From Doryteuthis pealeii (Eukaryota > Mollusca > Cephalopoda > Myopsida > Loliginidae): DNA of 64,000 nucleotides. Of the stretch, positions 37,649 through 43,090 are shown one piece after another. Location: assembly GCA_023376005.1 (NCBI GenBank), contig CM042160.1, positions 89,809,011 through 89,873,010 on the forward strand, read 5' to 3'. The notes beneath the pieces are model-generated. The model saw only the letters and a list, made by a program, of their open reading frames with translations. It had not been told where the DNA came from and searched no databases. The first letter of the stretch is position 1. Each line of letters opens with the position of its first letter. The translations under genes were made by a program, and so were the position numbers.

Positions 37649-39067
37649 CAATCAAAATTTATTTTGTAAAATACGTCTATGGTGTCAAAATTGACCGATC
37701 CTAATATAATAGGTATGTATAAAATGTCTAAATTAAAAATAACCTATTATATACAAATGGGGTTGTTTTCATAGAAGAAAGCAATGCATTACAACGTGTT
37801 TACGATTTATTCACTAGTCTTAAAAAAGTTACGAAACATTGAATAAAAGTCCCTCAATTATTTTGAAAAGAGTTAGCAAACGTGGATCACCGGTAAAAAA
37901 AAAATTAAAAATGAAAAAACAAAACACAAGCATAATAATAATAAATAAGAAGAATAAGAATTTTTTAAAAAAGAAGATATTCTACAAGATTGAAGATTAT
38001 TGAAAAGGGGTTTATTTTTGTTGGATTTATGGCATGTCAACCCTTGTTGGGTTATTTTATGCCGAAGACGTTTTGTTTTATATTTATGAATTTCCATGCT
38101 TGATGGGTATTCAAAAAAAAATTAATTAAAATTTTTTTTAAACTCATTTTTTTTCTCAATTTAATCCATAGATGGGACCCTAACAGGTTAGAATAATAGC
38201 GATGAATGGGGTACTCCACACTCCCTAGAGCTCCAAAATTATAACTTCACCATTATAAGCAATTTAACTTCCTACCCAGGACATTTGAAATTAATAAACA
38301 AGAACAGCGGTAATGTAAGTAACCAGAGTTATGTCTATCATCAGACTAAATAGAGCTTAATAATTAACAAGAACAGGGATAATATACTAGAAAAATTCAA
38401 GATATGTGTCAAATTTACACACATCTTAAATTTTTCTAGTAGAAAAATAGAAAAATTAAATTATTTTGGTCCAGTTAGAATTTATTTGTAATTGAATAAC
38501 AGTGGAGTTATACTAGTTTAAATTTATACTGTAAATTTAAACTCGTATAACTCCACTGCCATTCAATTACAAATAATTCTAACGGGACCAAAATTTTTTT
38601 TTTATTTTATAAAGAATCGTAAAAAAACAAAGCGATTGAATAAAAAAATTAAAAAGGTGACCGAAGAAAAATTATGTTAGCGTCAATTATGTCATTTACA
38701 CGAAAAAAAATTGAATACATTTTTTTTTTTTTTAAATCAGTAGCTTTTTTATTTTTTTCTAATTAAATAAACCTTTCGGAAAATAAAAAAAAAGCTTAAG
38801 GGTTTTCAAGAGATTTAACCAAAAGAAGAAAACAAACTATTTGATTCGGTACTAAAACCAGACTTGAGCATTTAAAAAAGCAATCTTAATTCTTGCCGCC
38901 CTTTTGAAGCTAACGAGTTGTGCGATTTCAAAAAGCAAAAAAAAAAAAAACTACCGACACTTGCATAGTTAAAACAAAAATCTTACTTACCTTATTAACT
39001 TGGAAAATAAAATTACAATAACACTCACTAATACGCCTGCTAAACAGGCAAAAACTAAATCAAGCAT
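16683..39067 (-). CDS. TMEM201: TMEM201 (NET5/Samp1) inner nuclear membrane protein, ten exons
   Basis: Coding exons on the minus strand: 39,067-38,991; 30,847-30,730; 28,815-28,645; 27,112-26,903; 25,713-25,466; 24,090-23,887; 22,041-21,467; 19,360-19,241; 18,075-17,803; 16,867-16,683. They total 2,181 nt: 726 residues plus TGA (16,685-16,683). All junctions are GT/AG with matching phases. The family protein sits in the inner nuclear membrane, contacts SUN/lamin partners and acts in nuclear positioning. Visible: membrane segment about 3-25; Ima1-N-type Cys pairs (CWFC 35-38, CWDCPSC 51-57, LCAAC 99-103, LCYKC 142-146); four hydrophobic segments (about 207-225, 253-272, 280-300, 310-330); Ser-rich region 343-665 with RRRTSPSS (405-412) and IAPARL (556-561), which resemble vertebrate motifs; last membrane segment about 671-689. 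Vertebrate TMEM201 is about 670 residues. The start is the ATG directly before the first membrane segment. A tail of about 37 residues after the last segment is longer than in vertebrates. Confidence 0.95.
17200..17641. repeat. Nested inverted repeats in TMEM201 intron 9, with tRNA-like piece
   Basis: Outer pair: GGGAGAATATGTGCTTAATT (about 17,200) and its reverse complement at about 17,563-17,583. A second, overlapping hairpin has arms of about 50 bp, 17,517-17,567 (TTTGATATGGCCCTAGCCGA) against 17,588-17,640 (GGCTAAGGCCATATCAAA). Between them, 17,330-17,455 on the minus strand is tRNA-like (TAGTGTAATGGTT and GGGTTCGAATCAC, resembling A and B boxes). Probably a SINE-containing foldback element. 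Confidence 0.65.
17803..18075 (-). CDS. TMEM201: TMEM201 exon 9
   Basis: 90 full codons, Ser/Asn-rich, ending NDTDDSKGSSSSCLPNRTSE. This resembles the acidic-Ser-Cys stretch before the last membrane segment in vertebrates. Phase 1 at both ends; donor gtaaatg. Confidence 0.9.
18348..18523. repeat. Foldback MITE, family M1 (copy c), intron 8
   Basis: GGTTATTTCCTATAACTCC...AGTTATAGGAAATAACC. Flanks AATCATTC (18,340-18,347) and AGTCATTC (18,524-18,531) match at 7 of 8 positions, an aged 8-bp duplication. Confidence 0.88.
19016..19194. repeat. Foldback MITE, family M1 (copy d), intron 8
   Basis: Same ends as the other M1 copies (right end TAAGAAATAACC). Flanks GTTCTTTT (19,008-19,015) and GTTCTTTA (19,195-19,202) match at 7 of 8. 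It lies 46 bp from exon 8. Confidence 0.88.
19241..19360 (-). CDS. TMEM201: TMEM201 exon 8
   Basis: Codes for YKSMCSSSSPVLSRGEIAPA then RLSTFKQENDHH. The IAPARL core resembles ISPARL of vertebrate TMEM201. Phase 1 at both ends. Confidence 0.88.
19446..20099 (-). mobile_element. Non-autonomous Helitron (copy H1), intron 7
   Basis: On the minus strand it starts TCTTATTATAATGGAGATTG and ends with a hairpin (GCACCTGGAGGGTGC, one mismatch) followed by ATATATTTGCTAG. The base before is A and the base after is T, as expected for Helitron insertion between A and T with no duplication. 654 bp, no rep/helicase coding. A second Helitron-like 5' end (ATATATAAAGGGCAGTT) lies just outside at about 19,404-19,420. 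Confidence 0.85.
20440..21440. repeat. Direct repeats in TMEM201 intron 7, interrupted by a SINE
   Basis: Units containing ATTATATTATCTCTTG...GCACTATTCTGCATTTGTA and CTGTTAGGGGTAGGGTT recur at about 20,470, 20,585, 21,045 and 21,395. Between them a short pair of GTGCTGACGCACGT motifs (near 20,864 and 20,889) stands out for its CpG content. The SINE at 21,133-21,373 inserted into one unit. Confidence 0.6.
21133..21373 (+). repeat. tRNA-derived SINE, family S1 (full length) with 12-bp duplication
   Basis: Starts AGGGCCGGGTTAGCTCAGAC (A-box-like) with B-box-like GGTTCCTAGTTCGATCCC, then a body ending GCCGCCTCGTCGAC and a T-run. Perfect 12-bp direct repeats TATACATAAAAT flank it (21,121-21,132 and 21,374-21,385), showing retroposition. 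It is not a tRNA gene: the tRNA-like head runs straight into an unrelated body. Confidence 0.92.
21467..22041 (-). CDS. TMEM201: TMEM201 exon 7 (Ser-rich region)
   Basis: The largest exon, 191 full codons, strongly enriched in Ser, Phe, Asn and Pro and likely disordered. Includes KPFPRRRTSPSSVSLNG, which resembles the RRTSPSS motif of vertebrate TMEM201 and could be a phosphorylation site. Ends in phase 1 with donor gtaagt. Confidence 0.93.
22616..22860 (-). repeat. tRNA-derived SINE, family S2 (partial), intron 6
   Basis: Minus-strand body of the S2 family: similar to 44,450-44,737 inverted, including GGCAACC, AGGAGAAGGAAAAC and the 3' part. The tRNA-like head is damaged (GTGTAATGTTTACTG). 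A CA microsatellite (22,609-22,630) precedes it. Confidence 0.75.
22870..23493 (+). mobile_element. Non-autonomous Helitron (copy H2), intron 6
   Basis: Starts TCTTATTATAATGGAGATTG and ends with the perfect hairpin GCACCCGGAGGGTGC (23,466-23,480) plus ATATATTTGCTAG. Flanked by A (22,869) and T (23,494). 624 bp; about the same length and content as H1 and H3. Immediately after it (23,505-23,605) lies a short R1 fragment. Confidence 0.88.
23887..24090 (-). CDS. TMEM201: TMEM201 exon 6 (membrane segments)
   Basis: Two further hydrophobic stretches (VVCCFIWFLESLLNVLISFG and LESIIPLVSLFSIFLNIFSS) followed by a basic RSRF. Phase 2 at both ends. Just inside the following intron a 14-bp AGAGATGAGAGAAA-type tandem repeat (plus strand, 23,817-23,870) gives a pyrimidine-rich stretch next to the donor. 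A frameshifted second copy lies at 59,433-59,652. Confidence 0.92.
24178..24355. repeat. Foldback MITE, family M1 (copy e), intron 5
   Basis: Ends GGTTATTTCC and GGAAATAACC. Perfect 8-bp duplication TCAAGTCA at 24,170-24,177 and 24,356-24,363. A corresponding copy lies in the second contig at 59,743-59,928. Confidence 0.93.
24555..25085 (-). repeat. Unclassified interspersed segment in intron 5, tRNA-like at one end
   Basis: GC-richer than its surroundings. On the minus strand, 24,565-24,660 has a tRNA-like look (GGGAGAGCAAAGC, then CCTGGTTCATTCCCGGGTTT), suggesting a SINE head. The remainder is unrecognised. The whole block is present again at 60,130-60,660. The frames 24,579-24,812 and 24,924-25,136 are translations of this repeat. 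Confidence 0.45.
25466..25713 (-). CDS. TMEM201: TMEM201 exon 5 (membrane segments)
   Basis: Two hydrophobic stretches (GFLSCMLAVCLLIVHLG and CGIAFSGLFLCLTSKFLWVG) separated by a basic loop. Ends in phase 2 (AG) before gtaag. A frameshifted second copy lies at 61,054-61,315. Confidence 0.93.
26043..26733. repeat. Foldback element, family M4, intron 4
   Basis: Starts GGTAATCTTGAACATTAGCT and ends AGCTAATGTTCAAGATTACC, with about 115-bp arms (26,043-26,160 against 26,618-26,733). A second hairpin nests inside the left half (26,153-26,192 against 26,300-26,342). Its flanks match poorly here, but in the second copy (61,662-62,413) they match at 6 of 8 (TTTTTTAT/CTTTTAAT). The centre holds a CAG-repeat stretch. 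Confidence 0.75.
26903..27112 (-). CDS. TMEM201: TMEM201 exon 4
   Basis: 70 codons: NDYKEHLEKIYRLCYKCNLH gives the last CxxC pair and the amphipathic stretch. A Ser run (SSQSSSSSNPQ) precedes the membrane block. Phase 0 at both ends; donor gtaagtg. A frameshifted second copy lies at 62,589-62,803. Confidence 0.93.
27183..27436 (-). repeat. mariner end, tandemly repeated, intron 3
   Basis: Two to three copies of a unit of about 115 bp that includes CAATCAAAAAGTAATGCCAT and GACAGGTAGAATTACCAACA (starting about 27,184, 27,310 and 27,415). On the minus strand the unit is the 3' end of a mariner element. The second-contig copy has only one such unit at 62,880-63,017. Confidence 0.8.
27432..27765 (-). 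mobile_element. Retroposon R1 fragment, intron 3
   Basis: On the plus strand it begins TTTGGTTTGTTTTACGGCAT and runs through GGGACCCTAACAGGTACTAC and AGTGGACCAGGGAGCAATGG to about 27,765, where it stops abruptly against mariner sequence. The true orientation is minus (see the 51-bp insertion at 28,060-28,110). Confidence 0.8.
27766..28203 (-). pseudogene. mariner transposase C-terminal remnant
   Basis: The minus strand reads PHPPYSPDLVPSSYHLF near 28,200-28,110 and GPMKEGLRGKNYTSDKVVKS, then KWLKEQSTEFY, to a stop near 27,925. This is the mariner transposase end around the last catalytic Asp (PYSPDL). It is interrupted at 28,060 by a 51-bp R1 tip and cut at 28,204 by a SINE. A short tandem duplication (CAAACCCTCTTTCATGGGTC, 27,999-28,040) is also present. 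Confidence 0.85.
28060..28110 (-). mobile_element. 51-bp R1 retroposon tip with 14-bp target duplication
   Basis: Perfect direct repeats AGATGATAGCTTGA (28,046-28,059 and 28,111-28,124) flank 51 bp equal to one end of R1 (TATATCAACCTCTGTGGGTC). Because 5' truncation is typical of target-primed insertion, the retained end must be the R1 3' end, with an AAAC-type tail on the minus strand. Confidence 0.92.
28204..28448 (-). repeat. tRNA-derived SINE, family S1, inserted in mariner
   Basis: Full-length S1 in minus orientation. Flanked by CCTCATCCTAATA (28,191-28,203) and CCTCATTCTAATA (28,449-28,461), a 13-bp duplication with one mismatch. The frame 28,180-28,437 is a SINE translation. Confidence 0.9.
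28645..28815 (-). CDS. TMEM201: TMEM201 exon 3
   Basis: 57 codons: DGDYNKPIPAQW at the start and CNGLCAACNERQLLKMQQLA later, matching the second Cys cluster of the domain. Phase 0 at both ends. Acceptor ttttctttttag, donor gtaatt (weaker than the others). Confidence 0.93.
28852..29413 (-). mobile_element. Retroposon R1, long copy, intron 2
   Basis: The most complete minus-oriented R1 in TMEM201. On the plus strand it runs from TTTGTTTTGTGGCATATCAA through the GACCCTAACAGG and TGGACCAGGGAGCAATGG blocks to CTGACAGGGCGGCAAAA. No recognisable protein. Its 5' head (minus: TTTGCCGCCCTGTCAGCTGA) is not clearly tRNA- or 5S-like. Confidence 0.8.
29931..30231 (-). repeat. tRNA-derived SINE, family S2, intron 2
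   Basis: On the minus strand: a tRNA-like head (GTGTGTGGTGTAATGGTTAG; GGTTCAAATTC-type B box near 30,165), a body shared with 44,450-44,737 and a short A/T tail. Flanking ATCATACTG repeats (29,922-29,930 and 30,232-30,240) give a 9-bp duplication. Confidence 0.85.
30730..30847 (-). CDS. TMEM201: TMEM201 exon 2 (zinc-finger-like core)
   Basis: The most conserved exon: VTCWFCEKTASVPFGNRNCW followed by DCPSCDQYNGF. The CxxC and CxxCxxC motifs form the start of the Ima1-N domain, thought to bind zinc. Acceptor ttttcttttag; donor gtaagt after ACCAGT. Ends in phase 0. Confidence 0.95.
31835..32033. repeat. hAT-like non-autonomous element with 8-bp duplication, intron 1
   Basis: Ends CAAGGGTTCCCAACCT and AGGTTGGGAACCACTG; inside the arms TGGCCCAC/GTGGGCCA pair again. 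Flanks CATGAAAT (31,827-31,834) and CATTAAAT (32,034-32,041) match at 7 of 8. CAGnGGTTCyCAACCT ends are common in hAT-derived MITEs. Confidence 0.85.
32445..32631. repeat. M1 foldback with a chimeric right end, intron 1
   Basis: A normal M1 left arm and core, but the right arm stops at CCCCTTTG. It is followed directly by a second, left-type end in direct orientation (GGTTATTTCCTATAAGTC, 32,594-32,611) that itself stops at AACAAAGTTAACC. Either a failed second insertion or a template switch. Confidence 0.75.
33012..33234. repeat. Inverted-repeat element M7 flanked by TTAA, intron 1
   Basis: Ends CTCTTAACATCCTGT and CACAGGATGTTAAGAG, flanked by TTAA at 33,008-33,011 and 33,235-33,238. Longer and partial relatives lie at 46,973-47,461 and 51,240-51,417. 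TTAA flanks recall piggyBac-type elements, but the ends do not begin CCC, so the superfamily is open. Confidence 0.75.
33239..33755 (-). mobile_element. Retroposon R1, intron 1
   Basis: Diverged R1 in minus orientation, joined directly to the right TTAA of the M7 element (AACCTCAGTGAGTTATTTAA). Contains the GACCCTAACAGGTATTACCA, AGTGAACCTGGTAGTAATGG and CCCAGCTGACTGGGC blocks. The frame 33,440-33,727 is a repeat translation. Confidence 0.8.
34093..34293. repeat. Foldback MITE, family M1 (copy g), intron 1
   Basis: Ends GGTTATTTCC and GGAAATAACC with a perfect 8-bp duplication AATTATTT (34,085-34,092 and 34,294-34,301). Longer subtype, with the AAAAAAGGGGAACCACTCTG arm. Confidence 0.93.
34415..34933. 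mobile_element. Solo LTR, intron 1
   Basis: 519 bp from TGTAGCGAGATGG to GAACATTACA (TG...CA), flanked by ATTG on both sides (34,411-34,414 and 34,934-34,937), a 4-bp duplication. AATAAA at about 34,780 is a plausible polyadenylation signal. It cleanly splits the left arm of the large inverted repeat, which confirms its boundaries: the right arm has no equivalent. The frame 34,572-34,772 is a translation of LTR DNA. Confidence 0.85.
36113..36615. repeat. Inner hairpin of the large inverted repeat
   Basis: Arms of about 105 bp: CAGATCAGTTTTGAAAGGAA (36,148) pairs with TTCCTTTCAAAACTGATCTG (about 36,570), and GTAAACAAAATCAACAGC pairs with GCTGTTGATTTTGTTTAC. Higher identity than the outer arms, so possibly a younger insertion. 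Confidence 0.75.
38028..38290 (-). mobile_element. Retroposon R1 fragment, intron 1
   Basis: Plus-strand text TATGGCATGTCAACCCTTGT, then GGGACCCTAACAGGTTAG; truncated and diverged. Same orientation as the other intronic R1 copies except the two plus copies at 45,975 and 50,745. Confidence 0.7.
38385..38600. repeat. Two adjacent near-perfect hairpins, intron 1
   Basis: First: ACTAGAAAAATTCAAGATAT...ATCTTAAATTTTTCTAGT (about 38,389-38,441). Second, about 135 bp (38,461-38,595): TTTTGGTCCAGTTAGAATTT with AGTGGAGTTATACTAGTTTA pairs with its complement ending GAATTATTTGT...GGACCAAAAT-type. The loop of the second is only a few bases, so its transcript would be a long hairpin. Confidence 0.8.
38991..39067 (-). 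CDS. TMEM201: TMEM201 exon 1
   Basis: Codes for the first 25 residues, almost entirely hydrophobic (LDLVFACLAGVLVSVIVILF), the N-terminal membrane anchor. Ends in phase 2 at AAG followed by the strong donor gtaagtaag. It is followed by the longest intron (30,848-38,990, about 8.1 kb). Confidence 0.92.
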
Positions 39068-39099
39068 TTTTAAATGTTTTTTTCTGTCTTTTTTAACTT

Positions 39100-39200
39100 A
39101 ATAGTTACAAGAAATAATGAACACGTGCACTAGATGTTCCAAAACCGGAAGTAACAAACCGGAAGACGCTGCACCCTCGGAGAATACTCTCGTTAACCGC
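39100..39200 (-). promoter_or_regulatory. Candidate TMEM201 promoter with ETS-like sites
   Basis: Just upstream of the start codon, ACCGGAAGT (39,144-39,152) and ACCGGAAG (39,158-39,165) match the ETS core, and CACGTG (39,122-39,127) is an E-box. There is no TATA box at a fitting place, as in many housekeeping promoters. Functional role is inferred from position and motif only. Confidence 0.5.
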
Positions 39201-39853
39201 AAATGAGAATAACTTTATCTTTCTACATTATTTTATTGGTTTTTGTTTTTTTACTCACATACTTTATCATATTGCCACAGAATGGGCGCCCCATTACTTC
39301 TGGCCTTGTGCCACATCTAAGCTAAGCCTAGTAAATAACAATATTGACAAACGCTGGGCAATCACGTGGTTAACAAATTAAACAGGCAGAACATTAATAC
39401 TAGTAAGTTGGATTGTCACTGGGCACTCCATACTTCTGGCCTTGTGCCACATCTAAGCTGAGCTTTGACACACACTGAGCAACCTACACTTTTTTACTGT
39501 GCTAGGTATGTCAAATTTCACTAAAAGGAAGTAATAAAAAAAAATTTCAAATTTTTAATTTTAAAACAATTACAAAAAATTAGGAAATTGTCCAATTTTA
39601 ATGAAATGTTCATAAATTTTATAATAGCTTTTTTTTTTTTTTTTTAAATTTAAAAAAATTAAAAATTTGAAAATATGTTTTTAATCAATTAAGATTGTAA
39701 GAGAGGGTTGAATAAAAAAAACAATTTCATTCCTTAATTTTTATATTTCTAGAAAGATCAAATTTTCTAGAAATGTGAATGACACAATTGTTTCTGTCCC
39801 TAGAATGAAAATCTAGAAATTATTTAAAAAATTGTCAACATCAGAAAAAGTTA
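39201..39853. other. Intergenic, short direct repeat
   Basis: A segment with ACTTCTGGCCTTGTGCCACA occurs twice (about 39,295 and 39,430). The remainder is AT-rich. Near 39,774-39,820 GACACAATTGTTTCTGTCCC is matched inverted at about 40,740-40,777, outside the M2 element. No gene. Confidence 0.5.
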
Positions 39854-40343
39854 GGTAATTTATGAGGAAGTGCGTCCCAGTCTCCTGCCTCAGAAATTGC
39901 TACCTGGTGACTATTAAAATAACATCCCCAGCTATGTCGGTGTTACTTGAAAGAAAACAACCAACTTAGGGCGTTAAATGTATTTTAGAGGGGGGGGGCT
40001 TCTCTTTTTTGATATGAACAAATGGAGATGGGTGGATAGATATATATAAACAAAGTAAAAAATGAACAAATTGAGGTAGATAGATAGATAGATATACATC
40101 TTCATATCTAAACAAGAATTACGACAAATTTCTATAAATAAATTTCTAAACAAATTACGATAAATAAATAAGAATTACGACAAAAAAAGAGAAGCCCCAC
40201 CCCACCCCTCTAAAATACATTTAACACCCTAAGGTGGTTGTTTTCTTTCAAGTAAGACGACATAGCTGGGGACGTTATTTTAATAGTCACCAGGTAGCAA
40301 TTTCTGAGGCAGGAGACCGGGACGCACTTCCTCATAAATTACC
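39854..40343. repeat. Foldback element M2 with 8-bp duplication
   Basis: 490 bp with arms of about 165 bp: GGTAATTTATGAGGAAGTGC on the left is the exact mirror of GCACTTCCTCATAAATTACC on the right. Perfect duplication AAAAGTTA (39,846-39,853 and 40,344-40,351). The centre has TAGA repeats and no coding capacity. Confidence 0.93.
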
Positions 40344-40828
40344 AAAAGTTATTTGAAAATTTTAAAGTTATATTTTTTTTTAATCAAAAAATAACTTTTG
40401 TAGCATGTTTTCTCTTTTAGTAATTTTTTTAATTGATACAAAAAAAAGTATTTTTTCCCCCCGATTCAATTGGCCTATTTTTATTCACTTAAAAATTTAA
40501 TAGTAAATTTTAAACATTTGGAAGGCGGCATGTTGTAAACAATATTTTTGTCATGAAGATTTATTTAATCTCTCTAAAAATGTATTATTAAAAAGTTGCA
40601 ATTTTACGCAACATATTTTTCAAGATTTTTATATGTTTAAAAAATTATTATTAACAATTGTTCTTATTCATTTTTGGAAGACTACAGTGTTAAATATAAA
40701 AATGTGTTTTTGCCATTTTACTTCAAAATACCCAGATTTTCAATCTGGGGACAGAAACAACTGTGTCATTCACATATCCTTGTGTTTTTAATTTTTGTTA
40801 CTTTTTTTGTTTTTGGCTACGCAGTGTA

Positions 40829-41195
40829 TGGGACTAATTTAAGGTTGTTTGGTGCTGGTATTTTAGCCCCATATAAAAGCTTGGTTATTAGTTCTTCTGA
40901 GTTGGTGAGCTGAAATGGAACGAAAAGGAGAGAGACAAAGGCAGAAGGTGGTTTTATTACTCAGGCTTTATTGAACGTCATAGCAGCCAGGCGAGGGGAT
41001 AACCCCTGGCCAGGAAAACGACCTACACTAAGTTGCTGCCTCAGTTAGAATGAACGAGGGATTCTTCTTAGGGAAGGGAGTCAGTCCCTTCTGTCAAACA
41101 TGCGCAAAGCTCTTCTTCCGGTCAAGGCCCCATGGGAGTCTGATCTTTTTATTTTATTTTTGTATATTTTTATATACCTGATACCCCTCTCCACA
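40829..41195 (-). mobile_element. LTR copy, family L1 (minus)
   Basis: Reverse complement resembles 45,452-45,850: both contain CCTTGACCGGAAGAA or CCTTGACCAGAAGAA, TTTGCGCATGT, TTCAATAAAGCCT(G/A)AGTA and ATACCAGCACCAA. TTCAATAAAGCC is a polyadenylation-type signal. Bounded by TGTGGAG...GTCCCA on the minus strand. No internal region or clear target duplication. Confidence 0.75.
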
Positions 41196-41215
41196 CACAT
41201 ATGCACTCACGCGCA

Positions 41216-42213
41216 CACATACATGTATATTATTACTGTACGTTATTCATGTTCCTGACACTAATACATTATTCTATACACTAGACATGAGACTTTTATG
41301 AGTTGTGGTGCACCTGAGCACTGTACACATACATGTATATTATTACTGTATATTATTCATGTTCCTGACACTAATACATTATTCTGTGTACTAGACATGA
41401 GACTTTGATGAGTTGTGGTGCACCTGAGCACTGTACACATACATGTATATTATTACTGTACACTGTTCATGTTCCTGACACTAATACATTATTCTATGTA
41501 CTAGACATGATACTTTGATGAGTTGTGGTGCACCTGAGCACTATACACATACATGTATATTATTACTGTAAACTGTTCATGTTCCTGACACTAATACATT
41601 ATTCTATGTACTAGACATGATACTTTGATGAGTTGTGGTGCACCTGAGCACTATACACATACATGTATATTATTACTGTAAACTGTTCATGTTCCTGACA
41701 CTAATACATTATTCTGTGTACTAGACATGAGACTTTGATGAGTTGTGGTGCACCTGAGCACTGTACACATACATGTATATTATTACTGTACACTGTTCAT
41801 GTTCCTGACACTAATACATTATTCTATGTACTAGACATGATACTTTGATGAGTTGTGGTGCACCTGAGCACTATACACATACATGTATATTATTACTGTA
41901 AACTGTTCATGTTCCTGACACTAATACATTATTCTGTGTACTAAACATGAGACTTTGATGAGTTGTGGTGCACCTGAGCACTATACACATACATGTATAT
42001 TATTACTGTACACTGTTCATGTTCCTGACACTAATACATTATTCTATGTACTAGACATGAGACTTTGATGAGTTGTGGTGCACCTGAGCACTGTACACAT
42101 ACATGCATATTATTACTGTACGTTATTCATGTTCCTGACACTAATACATTATTCTATGTACTAAACATGAGACTTTGATGAGTTGTGGTGCACCTGAGCA
42201 CTGCACACAATAA
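41216..42213 (+). repeat. Exact 110-bp tandem array, 9 units
   Basis: The landmark ACATGTATAT recurs at 41,221, 41,331, 41,441, 41,551, 41,661, 41,771, 41,881, 41,991 and (as ACATGCATAT) 42,101, always 110 bp apart with no indels. Units differ only by single bases (for example CTGTACAC or CTATACAC; TACGTTATTC, TACACTGTTC or TAAACTGTTC). The last unit runs into CAATAAATTTCATT and an ATT microsatellite. Confidence 0.97.
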
Positions 42214-42240
42214 ATTTCATTATTATTATTATTATTATTA

Positions 42241-42869
42241 CTAGCAAATATATGCACCCTCCGGGTGCAAGTATTTAAGTTTTAATGTAATAAAATATTG
42301 TATTAAATTAGAAAGGCTAATGAAACTAATTAAGAATTCAAATAAAAAGATTTGAAACGGAGGGGGTATAATCGGAAAATAGAACAACTGAAACTTACTC
42401 TTTCATCACTTCCGTTTTTCAATGCTAAATTTTCCTAATTTAACTATTTAGTTAAAATAGGAAGTAAAGAATAAAATTAAAGTTATTTCTTCTCGTTGAT
42501 GAATTTCTTTTAGGATTTATTGAAGAGATTTTTACTCATATTCATTAAGATAAAACCAAACAATTAGAAATCAATAATACCAAGCACATTTTTATTAAAA
42601 TCAGTTTTTTTAATATCAATATGCAAATTAGCTTTACGTTTACACTGAAAACTGGTATTTTGTTGTATATATAAATACAATTGCATGTTATTAGTATTTA
42701 GGTAAGGCCAACAGTATTAATAATGTCAAACAGTTTTATTATTAATTGCGGTTTAAATAGAAATAAAATCATGGAGAATGTGATGTCAATAACTAAGGGA
42801 ATTGTGACTTGAGTAGTGATATAGTTTCGGTTACAGACAGAAAAACACACAATCTCCATTATAATAAGA
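42241..42869 (-). mobile_element. Non-autonomous Helitron (copy H3)
   Basis: On the minus strand: TCTTATTATAATGGAGATTG...GCACCCGGAGGGTGC ATATATTTGCTAG, with A before and T after. 629 bp. The 3' end sits exactly at the ATT microsatellite that closes the tandem array. Confidence 0.88.
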
Positions 42870-43057
42870 TGTTGCAATTGTTTTTCCTGGTTGCTTCTAT
42901 TAGTTTTTCTTTGCTCTTTTTAGTGTATTCATCTACACAGTCTTCAATGCTGGCAAGACCTCATCCTCTTCATTTTCTTGATACATATAGTCTGTCTGTG
43001 TCGTCTCTTGGGTGTTAATGCCTTGTGCATTATCATAAGTTTCCTTGTCTTTTGGTC

Positions 43058-43089
<32 letters not shown>

Positions 43090-43090
<1 letters not shown>

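Noticed and set aside
41216..42213. CRISPR-like array
   Set aside because: The 110-bp units are contiguous with no spacers, and the genome is animal.
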